DNA of 64,000 bases, taken from contig NC_091015.1 in assembly GCF_041296385.1 (NCBI RefSeq), positions 58,532,345-58,596,344 of the forward strand. Reading direction: 5' to 3'. A model generated the notes under the pieces. The model was not told the origin of the DNA. It was given only the letters and a program-made list of their open reading frames with translations, and searched no databases. Positions 51,401 through 61,768 of the stretch are shown here, piece after piece. Within the stretch, counting starts at the first letter, position 1. Each line of letters opens with the position of its first letter. This DNA comes from Aphelocoma coerulescens. Lineage: Eukaryota; Chordata; Aves; Passeriformes; Corvidae. The translations under genes were made by a program, and so were the position numbers.

Positions 51401-54400
51401 AGGTGCAATCTAGCTTCATAGCTTTACTTACTCTTACTGAACGCTTTTTGTCGTGTCATTATCCCTGTAGTTTAAACAGCCCTTTCACCCTGTGCAGGAT
51501 AAAAGACTTTTGTTCCAGAAGTCTTCATAAAAAAAGCAAGATAAAACAGAGCTGATTTTTGCCTGGAATATCTGCATGTAATGTGTGGGATAGAGGGAGT
51601 GTTTATTTGGAATTGCAAATCAGAATACGCTGTGGATAAACCCCTGGCTTTGACAGAAGTGTGCATCAGAGTAAAAAATGTATTGTCCAGAGAAACTTAA
51701 GTTTTAATTCTTTATCTTCAGTGCTCACCATGGCCTGATACTCCTACAACATTTGTAAACAACAGTCCTACTCCTGCTCCAACTTTCACCTCTGCTCAGC
51801 ATAACACCTACAGTGTCCCAGACAGGTGGGTTTCTATTCTGTACCCCATTAAAGGCAACATTTTAATCAGGCTTATTCAGAATGTTTTCTGAGTAAATTC
51901 AACTGTGTTCTGTTTCCACTGGGAAACTGGGAGATTGTTTTGACCTATATATTAATTTTAGAGTATCCCATTTGTATCACATGGTTCAGTTATAAGGTAA
52001 TTACTTCTGCCTCACCATTTTTCTTTTTTACTACTATTTTTTAAAACAACTCCTTGTCCTTTGTCATATAGCAAATACTTTACCTTTTCACTGCTGTAAT
52101 TTAATCCTTGTCTATGGAAACTAGTTTTAGCTTTTCTCAGTAAGAACAGTCTTCATTTCTATTATACACAGTATAATTTGCAAGAAAACCCTACAACAAA
52201 TATCTTCAAAAGCTTTTCAACAAAAATTGCATTGGTGAAACCATTTTGTATTGAGGCGTTAATTAAACTACTGAAACGAAACTTGCACTTCATCCAAAAA
52301 TTATTTACAGTGGTATGGTCTGGTCCATATACTGTGGAATGGTCTTTCTCTTACTTTTAACAAGTTTCAGTATTTTAATTCTTTCAACTGTGGTATTTAT
52401 TGTTTTGGGAATTTCAAGTTACTTTTCAACAATGCTTAAATATTTTGGTTTATGGAATTCTAGTAATACTTTTTTCTGTTTTACAATCTGTAGCAATTCT
52501 TCTTCCCCAAATCATCAAGGAGATGGAACCTCTCAAGGGTCAGGAGACGTGAGTGTTTGCTTTCTGGTATTGATCGTGACTGTATTTGTATAGCTGTGTC
52601 AGAATATTTGATTTACATTTGATGTTAATAGGTACTAAGAAAGTGTTGAACTGAGGGAGATTTTTTTTTTTAATGGCTTGGGTTTTGTTTGGGTTTTTTA
52701 GTATCCAAATTATCATATCCAATCTTGTTTCTTACAGCAGCTTCATCCTTCAGCCACAATCCAGGAAACTCAGCAGTGGTTGCTCAAGAATAGGTTCTCT
52801 GCCTATACAAGGCTTTTTTCAAATTTCTCAGGTATCTATAGTTTACTTTTTTTCTTTCTTTGTGTTACTGAGCAAGTTCTGTGTGGGAAAAGAGTTCTCT
52901 AAGAACATTATGATATACATATTTTTACCTATTTGTTTACTAAGTTGCTTGTTAAAGAGCAGTGCAGTTTCCCACTGTATGTCTGGGCACAAGACATGGC
53001 AATAGATGCACTTTGTGGGGCTGTGTTTTGCTGTTTGCTTCTTCAGTCTTCCACAGAATTGTGCAAAGGGTGGCATGACAAAGTACACACCATAAGTAAA
53101 ATTCCTTTTTCTTCGGTGGCACATGATGGGGACAGTGTTGTGAAGGATGCCAGCTCTGCCTATTGGCTTAGCTCATGCTTCTGTCAGGATTCCCTTTGTA
53201 CCAGGCTTCTTCTCTGGGAAGGCTTATTCTTCTGCTGCTGGTTAGTTTTTGACCTGTGTTTCTTGTATCATGAGGGTTGCTGAGCTTTCTCAATAAACTT
53301 TAGTACCAAATTTCTGACAAAGACCCTTGGAAAACTTTTCTACTTTTTCATTATTATCTTTACAAAAGTCAAGTACTAGCTGGCTACTTTTTTTTGAAGA
53401 AGGAGGTGTGGTATATGTGACTTTTATTATACTACCTCAGGTCTGGGGTTTTTTATTATAGTGTTTAAGGGCTATGATTAAATTATTTTTGCTGGCTTTT
53501 ATTTGTACATTGCTGGATAGTCTGTGGCGTATTTTCATGCATAAAGACTATTCTTTTTCCTGTTTTCCCACTCATCTGCTACAGTGACTGATATTTCAGT
53601 GTTGTTTTCTGTGCTGACACTCATGCTGCTTCTCAGAAGAATCCGTTCTCCCATTTTTTGCTTCAGCAGCACCTTCTGTACTCGAGTGCATTGTAATAAC
53701 TTAAGTGCACAGAGGAAATGATGGATGAGTTGAATGCCTTAGAGAATTCATTGAGTGACAAACCATGGAATATTTTTGCTCTATATTTTGTATGTATTCA
53801 AAATACACTGCCCTGGATGCCAGCAAAAATCACTGTTTGTCTCTAGAACAGTCATCTATCTCCACAGAATTATGTGCTCTGCAGACTCCTACTGTTTCAA
53901 AGCTGTAAACACCATAAAGTGTAACTCACCACCTTTGGAAAACACATTGATTTATTTGGCATTCACTAGAGCCTGGTCTGAATTTTACTTATTCCTGTGT
54001 CCCAAATTCCATTTTTGTCATGGTGAAGTTTGTTACTCTCAGTTTAAATGAACATACAATTTATTGTAGAAAGAATTCATGTGCTACAGCAATCTTCATT
54101 AAATCCTCTTGTGTTTGTCCAGGTGCTGATTTATTAAAGCTGACAAGAGAAGATCTGGTACAAATCTGTGGTCCAGCTGATGGAATTCGGCTGTATAATG
54201 CACTGAAATCCAGGTGATGTGCTGACTGTGAGGCTGAGTGGGTTTAGATGGGGGATTCTCGAACTGGGGATTTGGGAAGTTAGTGTCAGGAGAGGTCTTG
54301 GTGTGATCTGCCTCAGGAGTTGGCAGCAATGTGTTTAAAACTCTCCTCCTGTGCACACCTTCAGGGCAGGCCCAGGTGAGGTGCAGGTGGGCTGTAAGGC

Positions 54401-57400
54401 TGCACCCATGCAGTTAGGCCCTGCCAGTTTCTTGGATATGGATGGATTTGTTGCCAAGACACAAAACTGGTGGTTCAGAGAGCTAAGAACAACCTGAGGC
54501 TTTTTGAATTTAGAGGTGTTGAGTGCTAACACAGGCAGCGTCCCGGGAGTGTCTGATTCCGTCTGAAATGGGCGTTCTGTACCAATGGCCCTTCTGGAAG
54601 AACTGCCATTGTTACTCAGCAGTCCTGTTCCAGGAGTCCAACAAGCAGCGTCCTCAGGAGCTCTGAGTGGATTGAAATTTTGTTTAAATGCAGCAGCGTC
54701 TGAGACACCACTTACTTAGAGATTAATTTAATATTTTTGGGCACGGTGAGAAAAAACATAACAAGTGTCCTGTTAGCATAACAAAGCTCCATTTATGGCA
54801 TATCAGCTTCTGTATTTGCAGCGCACGGTGCCTTTCCTCTGACGTGTGATGTCCTTGGCTTGCAGATCTGTGAGGCCCCGTTTAACAATCTACGTGTGCC
54901 AGGAGCCCTTACAGAGCTTACAACTGGAACGACAGGACGCGGGCGGCGGAGACAGCAACGGTGCAATATACGGTACGGTACGGCACGCGGGGCTTAAAGC
55001 AGGCCGCGCCTGGGCTTCCAGCAGGAAAACGGGAGAAGTGGCAAGGGGAAAGTGAGACTGAAGAGGCTGAGGTGCTGTTTCTGGTGTTCAAAGAAATCAC
55101 GGGAAGTTGTGTCACAGAGGTATCACTGCTTTAACAGCACAGAGCAAACAAAACCTGAAACCTCTCAAGGTTAAATCATTGAGCATTTTCAGTCTTTTGA
55201 TAAAACTAACTAGGTACATGGTAGTGAATTGAGGAGCTCTGGAGTCAGCTGTGCATGTTGTTACAGACAAGGTATCAACCATATAAATGTAGGTACACGT
55301 AAAAGCTACATGCAAATAAAACAATTTTTTCCCATTTTCTGTTAGATTTTGCTGTCATTTTCTGTGCAACTGAACTAAAACTGTAGAGCCTGGACAAGGA
55401 AAAATAGCCAAGTAGTGAATGGGCTCCTCATTTTAGTATTTTCCTGACAGCTGTTGATTCAACACAGATGGGAATGTAACTGTTTATTCATAAATTCATG
55501 TCACTCTTACAATTAAGAGAATGGATCTATTTGAAATTATTTTTTTCTTGCTCTTGGCTTTGAGAGACCTCTCTCCCCAGCTGAAATGTGTACGGGCCAC
55601 TGCAGTAGTGCTTGTGGATTTTCCATGCAAGAATTGAGGTGGAGGAGGATCTGTAAATAAATACTGCTGCTGTCAAATACATGTTTTCCCTCAGGATATC
55701 TTCAGCCAGAACAATGTGCAAACATGGAGCTGCCAAGGGCTTCTAGCACTGTTAAATAGAGCTATAGAACTGTTAAGTACAGCACCAAACTGAACAGCTG
55801 CTTTGTCTTACTGTTCTGTTTGCTGTGTTGCATTCAGCTCTGAGGTGATCTGTAGAAAGTTTATTCAGACAGTTGCAAAAGGCTTTATTTACCAAAAAAT
55901 CCAAAATCTACATCTGCATTTAAAGCAACAACGTAGGCATCTAAGTGGGATGTAAGTATGACCTGATTCTTTTAAGACTACACAAGATTACTTCCAAAAC
56001 CATCTTTAGGTGACTCTCTAAAGATCCATTTTTAAGTCTGTTTGACATGACTGTGCCTTTTTGTGCAGGATACAGGAAAAAATGTGGAAGTTGCCTTCAG
56101 CCTCAGAGCATATAGAAGCCTCCCCCTTGTCAGAGCTGTGTTTATGACTTTTCCTTGAAAGAAAAGTCAGGGCAGTTCATGCTTTTAGTGAGAACAAGGA
56201 GAGAGTAAACTAAACGTTTTAGCTTTTAAAAATTTTTGAAAGCCTGGAGCATAAGCAAATTCAGATTTGTTCATATAGGTATTGTTACCCGCTAGTACCA
56301 TGCTTACATAAATTATTTTTTCTTGTAGTTTATCATGCAATCTACTTAGAGGAGATGGCAGCCTCAGAAGTCACACGCAAGCTTGCTTTGGCATTTAATA
56401 TTCCTTTGCATCAGATCAACCAAGTTTACAGACAGGGTCCCACAGGCATCCACATTCTTGTTAGTGATCAGGTAATTGAAATTTTATTTTCTTGGCATTT
56501 TATTTATGACTTGGAGTGGAGGGTTTTCTTATGTTTGCTTATTTATTACTGTTTTTTCTGTTTGATAATGCAACCCTAGTATTTTCTGGCATTTAAGTTT
56601 TTTTCCTTTACAATAAAATGAGCAGAAGAATTCTTTAAATATGACTCTTCCTCTGCCTGACTAAACTGAAACCATGAGAAGACAGAAGCAGCAGGTTTAT
56701 ATAACTCTGAGATGCTGCACCCCCAAAGGCAGGGGGCATTTAAACACTGTTGAACTCTACTTATTTGAGTGTCTGCTCCACAGAGTTCCAAAAACACAGC
56801 CAGTATTAATAGGCTCCCAACTGGTGGTCACAAGAGTAAAAAGCAGTACTTTGATAGTAATGGTTTTTAATTTAGTATATGCCTGTCACTTGCTGAACAA
56901 AACCAAAAATACACAATTGCTCACAAAAGGCTGTGTTTAATATCAGGGTTGTTGAGGTTGTTACTGTTTTGTGTTTTGCATTGGTCATACTCCAGAGGGT
57001 TTTGAAACTTTTTTTTTGTAGATGGTTCAAAACTTTCAAGATGAGAGTTGTTTCTTATTCACCACAATAAAAGGTACGTTGACTTTTCTGACAGTTTAAA
57101 ATTTAATTGCTTACTCCAGCAAGGAGCCTTCTTTAAAAATAATAAAAGATCTGCTTACACAGTGGCAGAAAATATCCCAGAGTTCTTTCTCTCCTAGCAG
57201 ATTTCAGCCTTTGTGTAGCATCTCAGGCTCTTCTCCAAGCTTTCAGTTCAGAACTGGTGCAGGATTCAGTAGCAAACCTTACACAAAATTCAGTCAGCCA
57301 TCACTGGACAGTGACACTGCTAATAATTGTTGAGAATGGTGAAGTTTCAAAATAGGTTAAAAAAAAAAATTCAAAATCCTGGCAGTGTAGCACTTCTGAA

Positions 57401-57852
57401 GTTCAGACACTGCATCTGAGCTGCATCCTGAGAGTCAGCAGAACTGAGCATAACATTCTGTTCTTTCTCTGCTGGTCAGTGGTCATCTTCAGTAGGCTGT
57501 TGTTGAATCCCACTCTTCTTTAAAGTCCAATTTATTTCTGGTACAAGGTGCCAGCATTGGCTCTAATCAGTGGACAAGTTTTAACTCTGTGCAAACTTTA
57601 CCTACAGAAACTGTCCCAACTTTGAAGATCCAGTTACAAATCATTAATCATAACATTTTTGTTTAGCACAAGTAGGAAACTTCTAAAAGCTGTTTTTGTT
57701 GTGGATGAGTTTATTTTCAAAACTAAGTCTATCCTTGGGTGTTTTGGTGCATTGGCTTGTATTTCTGTGATTCTGGTCAAGAAAGACAGACTGACATTTC
57801 CTTCTTTTTTTCAGCTGAAAATGGAGAAGGCTTCCATATAATTCTGAAGTGA
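24179..57852 (+). CDS. UBP1: UBP1 (LBP-1) transcription factor, 16 coding exons
   Basis: CP2/Grainyhead-family transcription factor; it works in the nucleus as a dimer or higher oligomer with TFCP2-type partners. Exons: 24179-24291, 33532-33683, 39774-39850, 42075-42180, 42780-42886, 44094-44246, 44408-44518, 45048-45155, 51722-51825, 52494-52548, 52738-52831, 54123-54213, 54866-54972, 56329-56471, 57022-57073, 57815-57852. All phases fit; the sum is 536 residues (human about 540). Start ATG has A at -3 and G at +4. Domains: CP2 DNA-binding region about 60-260, basic stretch [12 protein letters not shown] about 244-255, SAM-like domain about 367-424, C-terminal ubiquitin-like oligomerisation domain about 430-535. 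UBP1 rather than TFCP2 or TFCP2L1: leader [15 protein letters not shown], the 36-residue exon 8, and position between CLASP2 and FBXL2. A second first exon at 19248-19364 may also be used. Confidence 0.96.
24292..33531. other. UBP1: UBP1 intron 1
   Basis: 9.2 kb. The first 60 bases are still CpG-island sequence. A run of 42 T lies at 24424-24465, and T/G-rich homopolymer tracts lie at 25440-25535 and 30485-30550. No second gene recognised. A polar 72-codon frame at 29907-30128 has no identifiable domain. Confidence 0.7.
24424..24465. repeat. Poly-T run of 42
   Basis: Uninterrupted T tract 130 bases after UBP1 exon 1, at the edge of the CpG island. It may be a real homopolymer or a sequencing artefact. 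Confidence 0.9.
33532..33683 (+). CDS. UBP1: UBP1 exon 2
   Basis: Acceptor CTTTTCAG|TGATG, donor TCAAG|GTTGGT. It encodes [14 protein letters not shown] to ETLTYLNQ. This is the shared exon that either first exon would join. Confidence 0.95.
35064..35082. repeat. (TA)n microsatellite
   Basis: Nine to ten uninterrupted TA units directly before the CR1 fragment that starts near 35083. Confidence 0.9.
35083..35273 (+). mobile_element. CR1 LINE 3' fragment
   Basis: CCCAGAGGGTGGTTGGGTACTGGAATAGCTCCCCAGGGAAGTGG-type start, then CATTTGGACAACACTCAG, and the end GGTCCCTTCCAACTCAGCAG ... TTTTGTGAT, as in CR1 3' ends. Confidence 0.85.
35640..35795 (+). mobile_element. CR1 LINE 3' fragment, very short
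   Basis: AGTTCAAGGAGCATCTGGCTGATGCTC-like block followed by TTCCTTCCAACTCGAGATAC and TCTGTGAG, the eroded end of a CR1 copy. Confidence 0.7.
36010..38197 (+). mobile_element. Degraded long CR1 LINE with endonuclease and reverse transcriptase remnants
   Basis: A roughly 2.2-kb copy, much longer than the usual 3' stubs. Around 36518-36600 the translation, broken by stops, resembles the LINE endonuclease motif GY.LFR..R.G. At about 37610-38060 the reverse transcriptase region is readable in pieces (SSGPDGMHP, then KKDPGNYR with frame breaks, then VIRSSQH-like and FSKAF-like stretches). The CR1 3' end lies at about 38155-38197 (AAGTCCCTTCCAAACCTGAAC). Many stops and frameshifts show it is long dead. 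An internal loss between the reverse transcriptase part and the 3' end is likely. The left boundary is uncertain. Confidence 0.75.
39774..39850 (+). CDS. UBP1: UBP1 exon 3
   Basis: Acceptor TTTAAAG|GTCAG, donor GAAG|GTGAGT. Encodes [13 protein letters not shown] to NGKLVK, start of the CP2 domain. Confidence 0.95.
42075..42180 (+). CDS. UBP1: UBP1 exon 4
   Basis: Acceptor TTTTTTAG|AGCATT, donor CTTAG|GTACAA. Encodes [18 protein letters not shown] to PGDRLLDL, core of the CP2 DNA-binding domain. Confidence 0.95.
42780..42886 (+). CDS. UBP1: UBP1 exon 5
   Basis: Acceptor TTAATAG|ATATT, donor TTCAG|GTTTGA. Encodes [14 protein letters not shown] to KCTSAFIQ. Confidence 0.95.
44094..44246 (+). 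CDS. UBP1: UBP1 exon 6
   Basis: Acceptor TTTTTTCAG|GTACAT, donor TTTAAG|GTAACA. Encodes [18 protein letters not shown] to SCQIKVFK, the most conserved DNA-binding segment of the family. Confidence 0.96.
44408..44518 (+). CDS. UBP1: UBP1 exon 7
   Basis: Acceptor TTTTTAG|CCCAAA, donor CAGAG|GTAACA. Encodes the highly charged [18 protein letters not shown] segment and [12 protein letters not shown]. Confidence 0.95.
45048..45155 (+). CDS. UBP1: UBP1 exon 8, probable cassette exon with nuclear localisation signal
   Basis: Acceptor TTTGTCCAG|ATGAGG, donor GGCAGT|GTAAGG. 108 bases, phase 0 on both sides, 36 residues from [15 protein letters not shown] to LAKRGS. In mammals, as I recall, these 36 residues distinguish LBP-1b (with) from LBP-1a (without) by alternative splicing, and the KKSSKR basic run acts in nuclear import. 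Skipping joins LTE to CSPWPD, the arrangement in TFCP2. Confidence 0.93.
45156..51721. other. UBP1: UBP1 intron 8
   Basis: 6.6 kb between the probable cassette exon 8 and exon 9. Frames such as 47644-48141 are T-rich and lack domain similarity. An acceptor-like site at 48540 has no matching donor. Confidence 0.65.
51722..51825 (+). CDS. UBP1: UBP1 exon 9
   Basis: Acceptor TATCTTCAG|TGCTCA, donor GACAG|GTGGGT. Encodes [19 protein letters not shown], a Ser/Pro/Thr-rich linker. Confidence 0.94.
52494..52548 (+). CDS. UBP1: UBP1 exon 10
   Basis: Acceptor TCTGTAG|CAATTC, donor GAGAC|GTGAGT. 55 bases encoding [18 protein letters not shown], part of the flexible linker. Confidence 0.92.
52738..52831 (+). 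CDS. UBP1: UBP1 exon 11 (tandem CAGCAG acceptor)
   Basis: Acceptor TTACAG|CAG at 52737/52738; using the second AG would start the exon at 52741 and drop one Gln. I chose the first because the residue is present in human UBP1. Encodes [18 protein letters not shown] to RLFSNFS; donor TCAG|GTATCT. Start of the SAM-like domain. Confidence 0.93.
54123..54213 (+). CDS. UBP1: UBP1 exon 12
   Basis: Acceptor TTGTCCAG|GTGCTG, donor TCCAG|GTGATG. Encodes [18 protein letters not shown] to LYNALKS, second half of the SAM-like domain. Confidence 0.95.
54866..54972 (+). CDS. UBP1: UBP1 exon 13
   Basis: Acceptor GCTTGCAG|ATCTG, donor TACG|GTACGG. Encodes [18 protein letters not shown] then a variable Asp/Gly-rich linker ([14 protein letters not shown]). 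Confidence 0.93.
56329..56471 (+). CDS. UBP1: UBP1 exon 14
   Basis: Acceptor TCTTGTAG|TTTATC, donor ATCAG|GTAATT. Encodes [18 protein letters not shown] to [12 protein letters not shown], the ubiquitin-like oligomerisation domain. Confidence 0.95.
57022..57073 (+). CDS. UBP1: UBP1 exon 15
   Basis: Acceptor TTTTGTAG|ATGGTT, donor AAAG|GTACGT. Encodes [17 protein letters not shown]. Confidence 0.95.
57815..57852 (+). CDS. UBP1: UBP1 exon 16 (terminal)
   Basis: Acceptor TTTTTTCAG|CTGAAA. Encodes [12 protein letters not shown] and stop TGA at 57850-57852; the family ends in ...HIILK. Confidence 0.95.
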
Positions 57853-60080
57853 CATCACACACTTGCTAGACTGATACTCCAATGCAGAATGAAGTCCTGC
57901 CTAAAGATTATGAAGATCGTCCAAAACCTTAGGATCTAACTTCACTGTATAAGATGTTTCATATTGAAAACACAAAATGACCTTTCTAATGAGCTGTTTG
58001 ATAGGTGAACTTTCTTATCACTGCCATAGCTAAGTGTCCTCATGAGAGGTATAATGCCATGACAGCTTCTGTACAGGCATGGAAGACAATGTAAGCAAAG
58101 GTGCTTGCCCTTCACTGAAATAAGGCAAACTATGGCCAGTAGATACAGATTATAGAAGTGGAGCAGTGCTGCTTTTCTATTATCTGTATCCAGTTGGAGA
58201 TGAATGTAAACTTATTTTGGGGCATTTACCTTTCTGTGCCAGTTTGTCTATTACGTGCTTGTACCTTATGCTGGTTTTATTTTTTGATGTTAGCAGAGCA
58301 CATGCTAATCTGTGTGGAGATGAGTAGTTAAGGTGATAGTGATCAGGTTGTCAGGTCTTTGAGAGTAAAGCTGTCAAAACAGCTTCCCGTGTAAATTGTG
58401 TATAAGAGTGTATGTAAGAAGTGTAAATGCCAGAACAGGGCTCTTAAGAAGCCCTAGACAGATGCAATATATGCATGCAGCAAACTGCATTATCAATAGT
58501 ACCTTACTGGAGGGATTAATATAAATCCTATGGGGTACCAAGTAATTGTGTTTTGCTTTAATGAATTTAATGGAAAAAATTGCCTATGCATCCTTTATGT
58601 TTAGTTTCCTAGGTTCTCTGCGGAGCACTGCTGCAGTTTAACTCTTTGCTTGTAAAATTGTGGGTTTAAAAATACTGGCAGTGAGGAGTGGGGTTTTCAG
58701 TGGAATTATGCTGATGAGGGAAGATGACCCACTGGCACCACAGGGCTGTCATAGCTTTCAGCAGCATCGAATAAATTGCTTGAGAAACACTAAATACACA
58801 CCCTGTAAGTCTCCTTGCCAGCAGGTGAATGCCCTGCTGGAGTTCCTATTCTGGACAAATCTCTTCTTACCTTTTCTGTTGACCTTCCTGCACCCCCCAT
58901 CCATCCATACTGTGCACCTGTTACAGTGCCTCTTCCATATGACCAAATACTTACTTTTCTCTGAAACAGGCAGTGTGCTTTCTCGGTATTTTGGATGTGT
59001 CTTGCAGAGTCATGGCACAGCATTTCCTAGGGTAACATTAAGTTTCAATTGGTTAGGTACTTAAAAGGGGAGTATTTCCAAAGGTATTAGGTGGCAGTTT
59101 CAGAGCTGTCATCCTGTGCCTTTGGAAAGCTTCACCTTGATCTCTGGATTAAAAGCTTGGGAATAGTTTGCTTTTTATGCTGCGGTGTTCCATTTAAACC
59201 AATACTACAGCATGTAAAAAAGCAATTTTGATTTTTTTCATTTCCCCTTTCATAACTGGCTCAAGTGCTTATCAGAAAAGCTTCTGAAAGCTGTAGCATT
59301 TTGAAAATTTAAATTCATCAAACCTACTTTTTTTCCTGTTGTTTTTTTCTGCACTGAAAGTAAAATTTTATGTACTTAAACATTTCTGCCTATAAGTTGT
59401 TCATCTTTGGGTATTGTTTGGTCCTAGTATTTCCCTCAACTGACACTTGTGTCTTTTTAGCTCACACCATATTCAAATCCAAATGTTTTATAAAAGTGGA
59501 AAAATCCTTGATTGGAAAGTATCCAAATACTTAATTTTAAAGAATATTGAAAGTTGTACAGTAGTTTGTCCAGCTCACTTGAAATTGGAATTAAATTATG
59601 GCACCAGCAAATGGCTTTTGTTTTTTAATAAGATGTACACATTTCAATTTAAGTATAATAAATGTTTTTCAATAATTTTGTAAATGTGCTTTTCTTTTTG
59701 TTTACTTCTTTTTTTCCCACACCTGCATTAGAGACAGTCCACTGTTAAGATTCAGATTAATTGCAAGACCTGCCCTAGCAAGAATGGTAGGTCAAGGGAG
59801 TGAAGTAAACCAGCCCTGTAGTATATCCTGCACACAGTGCATTCACATGGATCTTCTAGTAGAAATCTTGCTTAGATTTGAAATAATTCCAACAAATTCA
59901 AGTTTGACATCAGCTGATTGTTTATTTAAGTGTCCTATATCAGAGTAGGTTCCATTTGTTTTTGTACATCTTCAATGCAATAGACTTACAAGGTTCATTA
60001 TGTTCTTAGAAAACACATCTTGACATATTGGTACTAATGACTGCCCTGGTACAGTTGAGAATAAAATCTGGTTAAAACTC
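57853..60080 (+). other. UBP1: UBP1 3' UTR (probable)
   Basis: Non-coding sequence after the UBP1 stop with two poly(A) signals: AATAAA at 59657-59662 (UTR about 1.83 kb) and AATAAA at 60060-60065 (about 2.2 kb). The sequence is AT-rich without convincing coding frames. Confidence 0.6.
59657..59662 (+). terminator. UBP1 poly(A) signal (candidate)
   Basis: AATAAA followed within 30-60 bases by TGTGCTTTTCTTTTTGTTT-type downstream sequence, a good cleavage context. Confidence 0.6.
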
Positions 60081-61660
60081 TCATTACACCAGCAGTGTCT
60101 CAATGGAACTCTAAGTATGATTGTAACAGCACTCCACTACTGTGCAAAAGAAGCCCAGGATGGCTTACTCTGTAGTACTAAAGAAATCCATGTACTGTAG
60201 TCCAAGCTGTAATTTAACCCCAAAGCTGAGATCTTCATTTACTGTCCCCATCCTCTGTGTGTCATCAACACAACCCAGCTGTTGCTGGCCATTGAAGTTC
60301 ATGTTCACACTCACTCCTTTTTAGAAGTGTTTAAAATTTGCAGGGGGGAAATGGCAGTACTATGCAGTAGTAGCTTTTCCAACTGCTTTTTAATTTTCGG
60401 TAAACACAGGCCCTGAACTCTTCAAACACACACACACAATCAAACTTACACAAAAAAAGCTTTCTGAACTGTCAAGTAGTTTCTCTCAGATAATTAAATT
60501 GCTTAATATAAAAAAGTTTATCTAATCGTCTAGCACTGAAAAACTAAGGATGAAAGCATGGCCTTAAGAGTTAATACACAGATTTTTATCATTCAGAAGT
60601 TGACAGCTTCTTAATCAAATGTGAAGAGTTTGGCTTTCTACATTTGAGAACCACAGGTTTGGTTTGGTTCAACTCCTGCTTACAGACTGATGAGCCCATC
60701 TGCTTGTTGCTAAAATGGGTGGGACGAACTGAATTCCTTGCTCCATCCTTTTTCTGTAGCTGAACCTGTTTTCCATTCATCTGTAGAAAAGCATGTGTGC
60801 TACACCCCTCTTCCTGGAAGCGCTGCATCCTTTCCTTGCACCCCGCGGAGGTCCCGGAGGACACGGGGATGGCGTTACCGAGAGCACCATGGATGGTTGT
60901 GGCAGCAGGTACAGTAGAGTGCACAGGCTCTACCACAGTGGATTTCTTACCCCTGGTCAAGGCCAATGGCATCGGGCAGAACGTGCGTCAGTGACGGGCA
61001 ACCTTTGTACCAGCAGAGTTCAACTGAACCAAGTACAAAAACTTGAGAAGTATTTCTAGTCCTATGGGTATCTTGAGGTACTACCTTACCTTTTGACATT
61101 ACCTATTATGTCCTGTTACATAATTAAATATGAAGCTGAATCATGAAAAAGAACAAGCTGCTGTTTCACTGTAAGAGCTTATGGTTACTTTGCATTTTTT
61201 GGTCAACATCTGCTAAAGCTGATTTGTCCTTAAACCTGATATTTGATCTGTGGTGTATATTACAGAACAGCAGGCTCAGTTCTTCGGCGTGGCAGCCTCG
61301 AGCCCCATGTTACATCAGAACTTCACACCAAGTAGTGCTGACAAATGCAATTTAACTTCCAAGTTTCGTGAACTTCCACCAAGTAGCTGCTACGCTGCAA
61401 TGCCCACACATTTGACACAGTACTGCAGTTCTCATGCCAACAGAAGGAAGGAGTTACTAATACAAACCAAAGCATCACCAACTTAATCCACAGCTGCACA
61501 TTACGTTAAGATTTTTACCTGGAAAAAAAAAAACGCTTTTCTTGTCACAAAACTGGATGACCAAACACCACCATTAGGACTTGTCAGGAAACCGACTCCT
61601 TCTGCTGACTTGCCATCCCATTCTTCAACAACAACATTTTCTGTGTGGCTGCACTCACTG
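60066..61660 (-). other. UBP1-FBXL2 convergent interval, including FBXL2 3' UTR
   Basis: Between the two gene ends. On the - strand the FBXL2 3' UTR must occupy part of it. Candidate - strand signals are ATTAAA near 60391 and AATAAA near 59923, the latter inside the UBP1 3' UTR. A (CA)n tract lies at about 60426-60438. A small CpG-rich patch (60838-60900) lies inside an unidentified - strand frame. Confidence 0.5.
60589..60972 (-). CDS. Unidentified 127-codon frame in the FBXL2 3' region
   Basis: Starts with ATG after an in-frame TGA and runs 127 codons without a break, in FBXL2 sense. The product would be basic and Ser/Lys/Gln-rich (for example KKSTVVEPVHSTVP and KQVQLQKKDGARN), with no domain, signal peptide or membrane segment that I recognise. 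It overlaps a + strand frame of similar quality. It may be a chance frame in the FBXL2 3' UTR or a decayed retrocopy. No poly(A) tail or target duplication is evident. Confidence 0.2.
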   Translation of the reverse strand: MPLALTRGKKSTVVEPVHSTVPAATTIHGALGNAIPVSSGTSAGCKERMQRFQEEGCSTHAFLQMNGKQVQLQKKDGARNSVRPTHFSNKQMGSSVCKQELNQTKPVVLKCRKPNSSHLIKKLSTSE

Positions 61661-61768
61661 TCAAAGGATAATACAGCATCTGCAGAGGCGCTGTCCGCTC
61701 CCTCCGACCGATGGAGGGGGAGTTACTGGAGCAAAGTAAGCATGAACTTTCACGTGAGGTAGATGAGC
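61661..61768 (-). CDS. FBXL2: FBXL2 terminal coding exon with CAAX box
   Basis: Acceptor CACCCACAG|GCTCAT at 61769/61768; stop TGA is the complement of 61661-61663. Ends GQRLCRCCIIL. Confidence 0.96.
   Translation of the reverse strand, partial: AHLPHVKVHAYFAPVTPPPSVGGSGQRLCRCCIIL

Larger units (their letters stand above)
51826..57814. other. UBP1: UBP1 introns 9-15
   Basis: Introns 51826-52493, 52549-52737, 52832-54122, 54214-54865, 54973-56328, 56472-57021 and 57074-57814. No genes or clear repeats found in them. Confidence 0.65.

Noticed and set aside
24179..57852. Assignment as TFCP2 or TFCP2L1
   Set aside because: The [15 protein letters not shown] leader, the extra 36-residue exon and the CLASP2/FBXL2 neighbours point to UBP1; only the separate exon at 19248-19364 resembles TFCP2L1.
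61250..61486. Possible + strand exon after TATTACAG
   Set aside because: The frame ends without a donor or known domain and lies inside the FBXL2 3' UTR region on the other strand.
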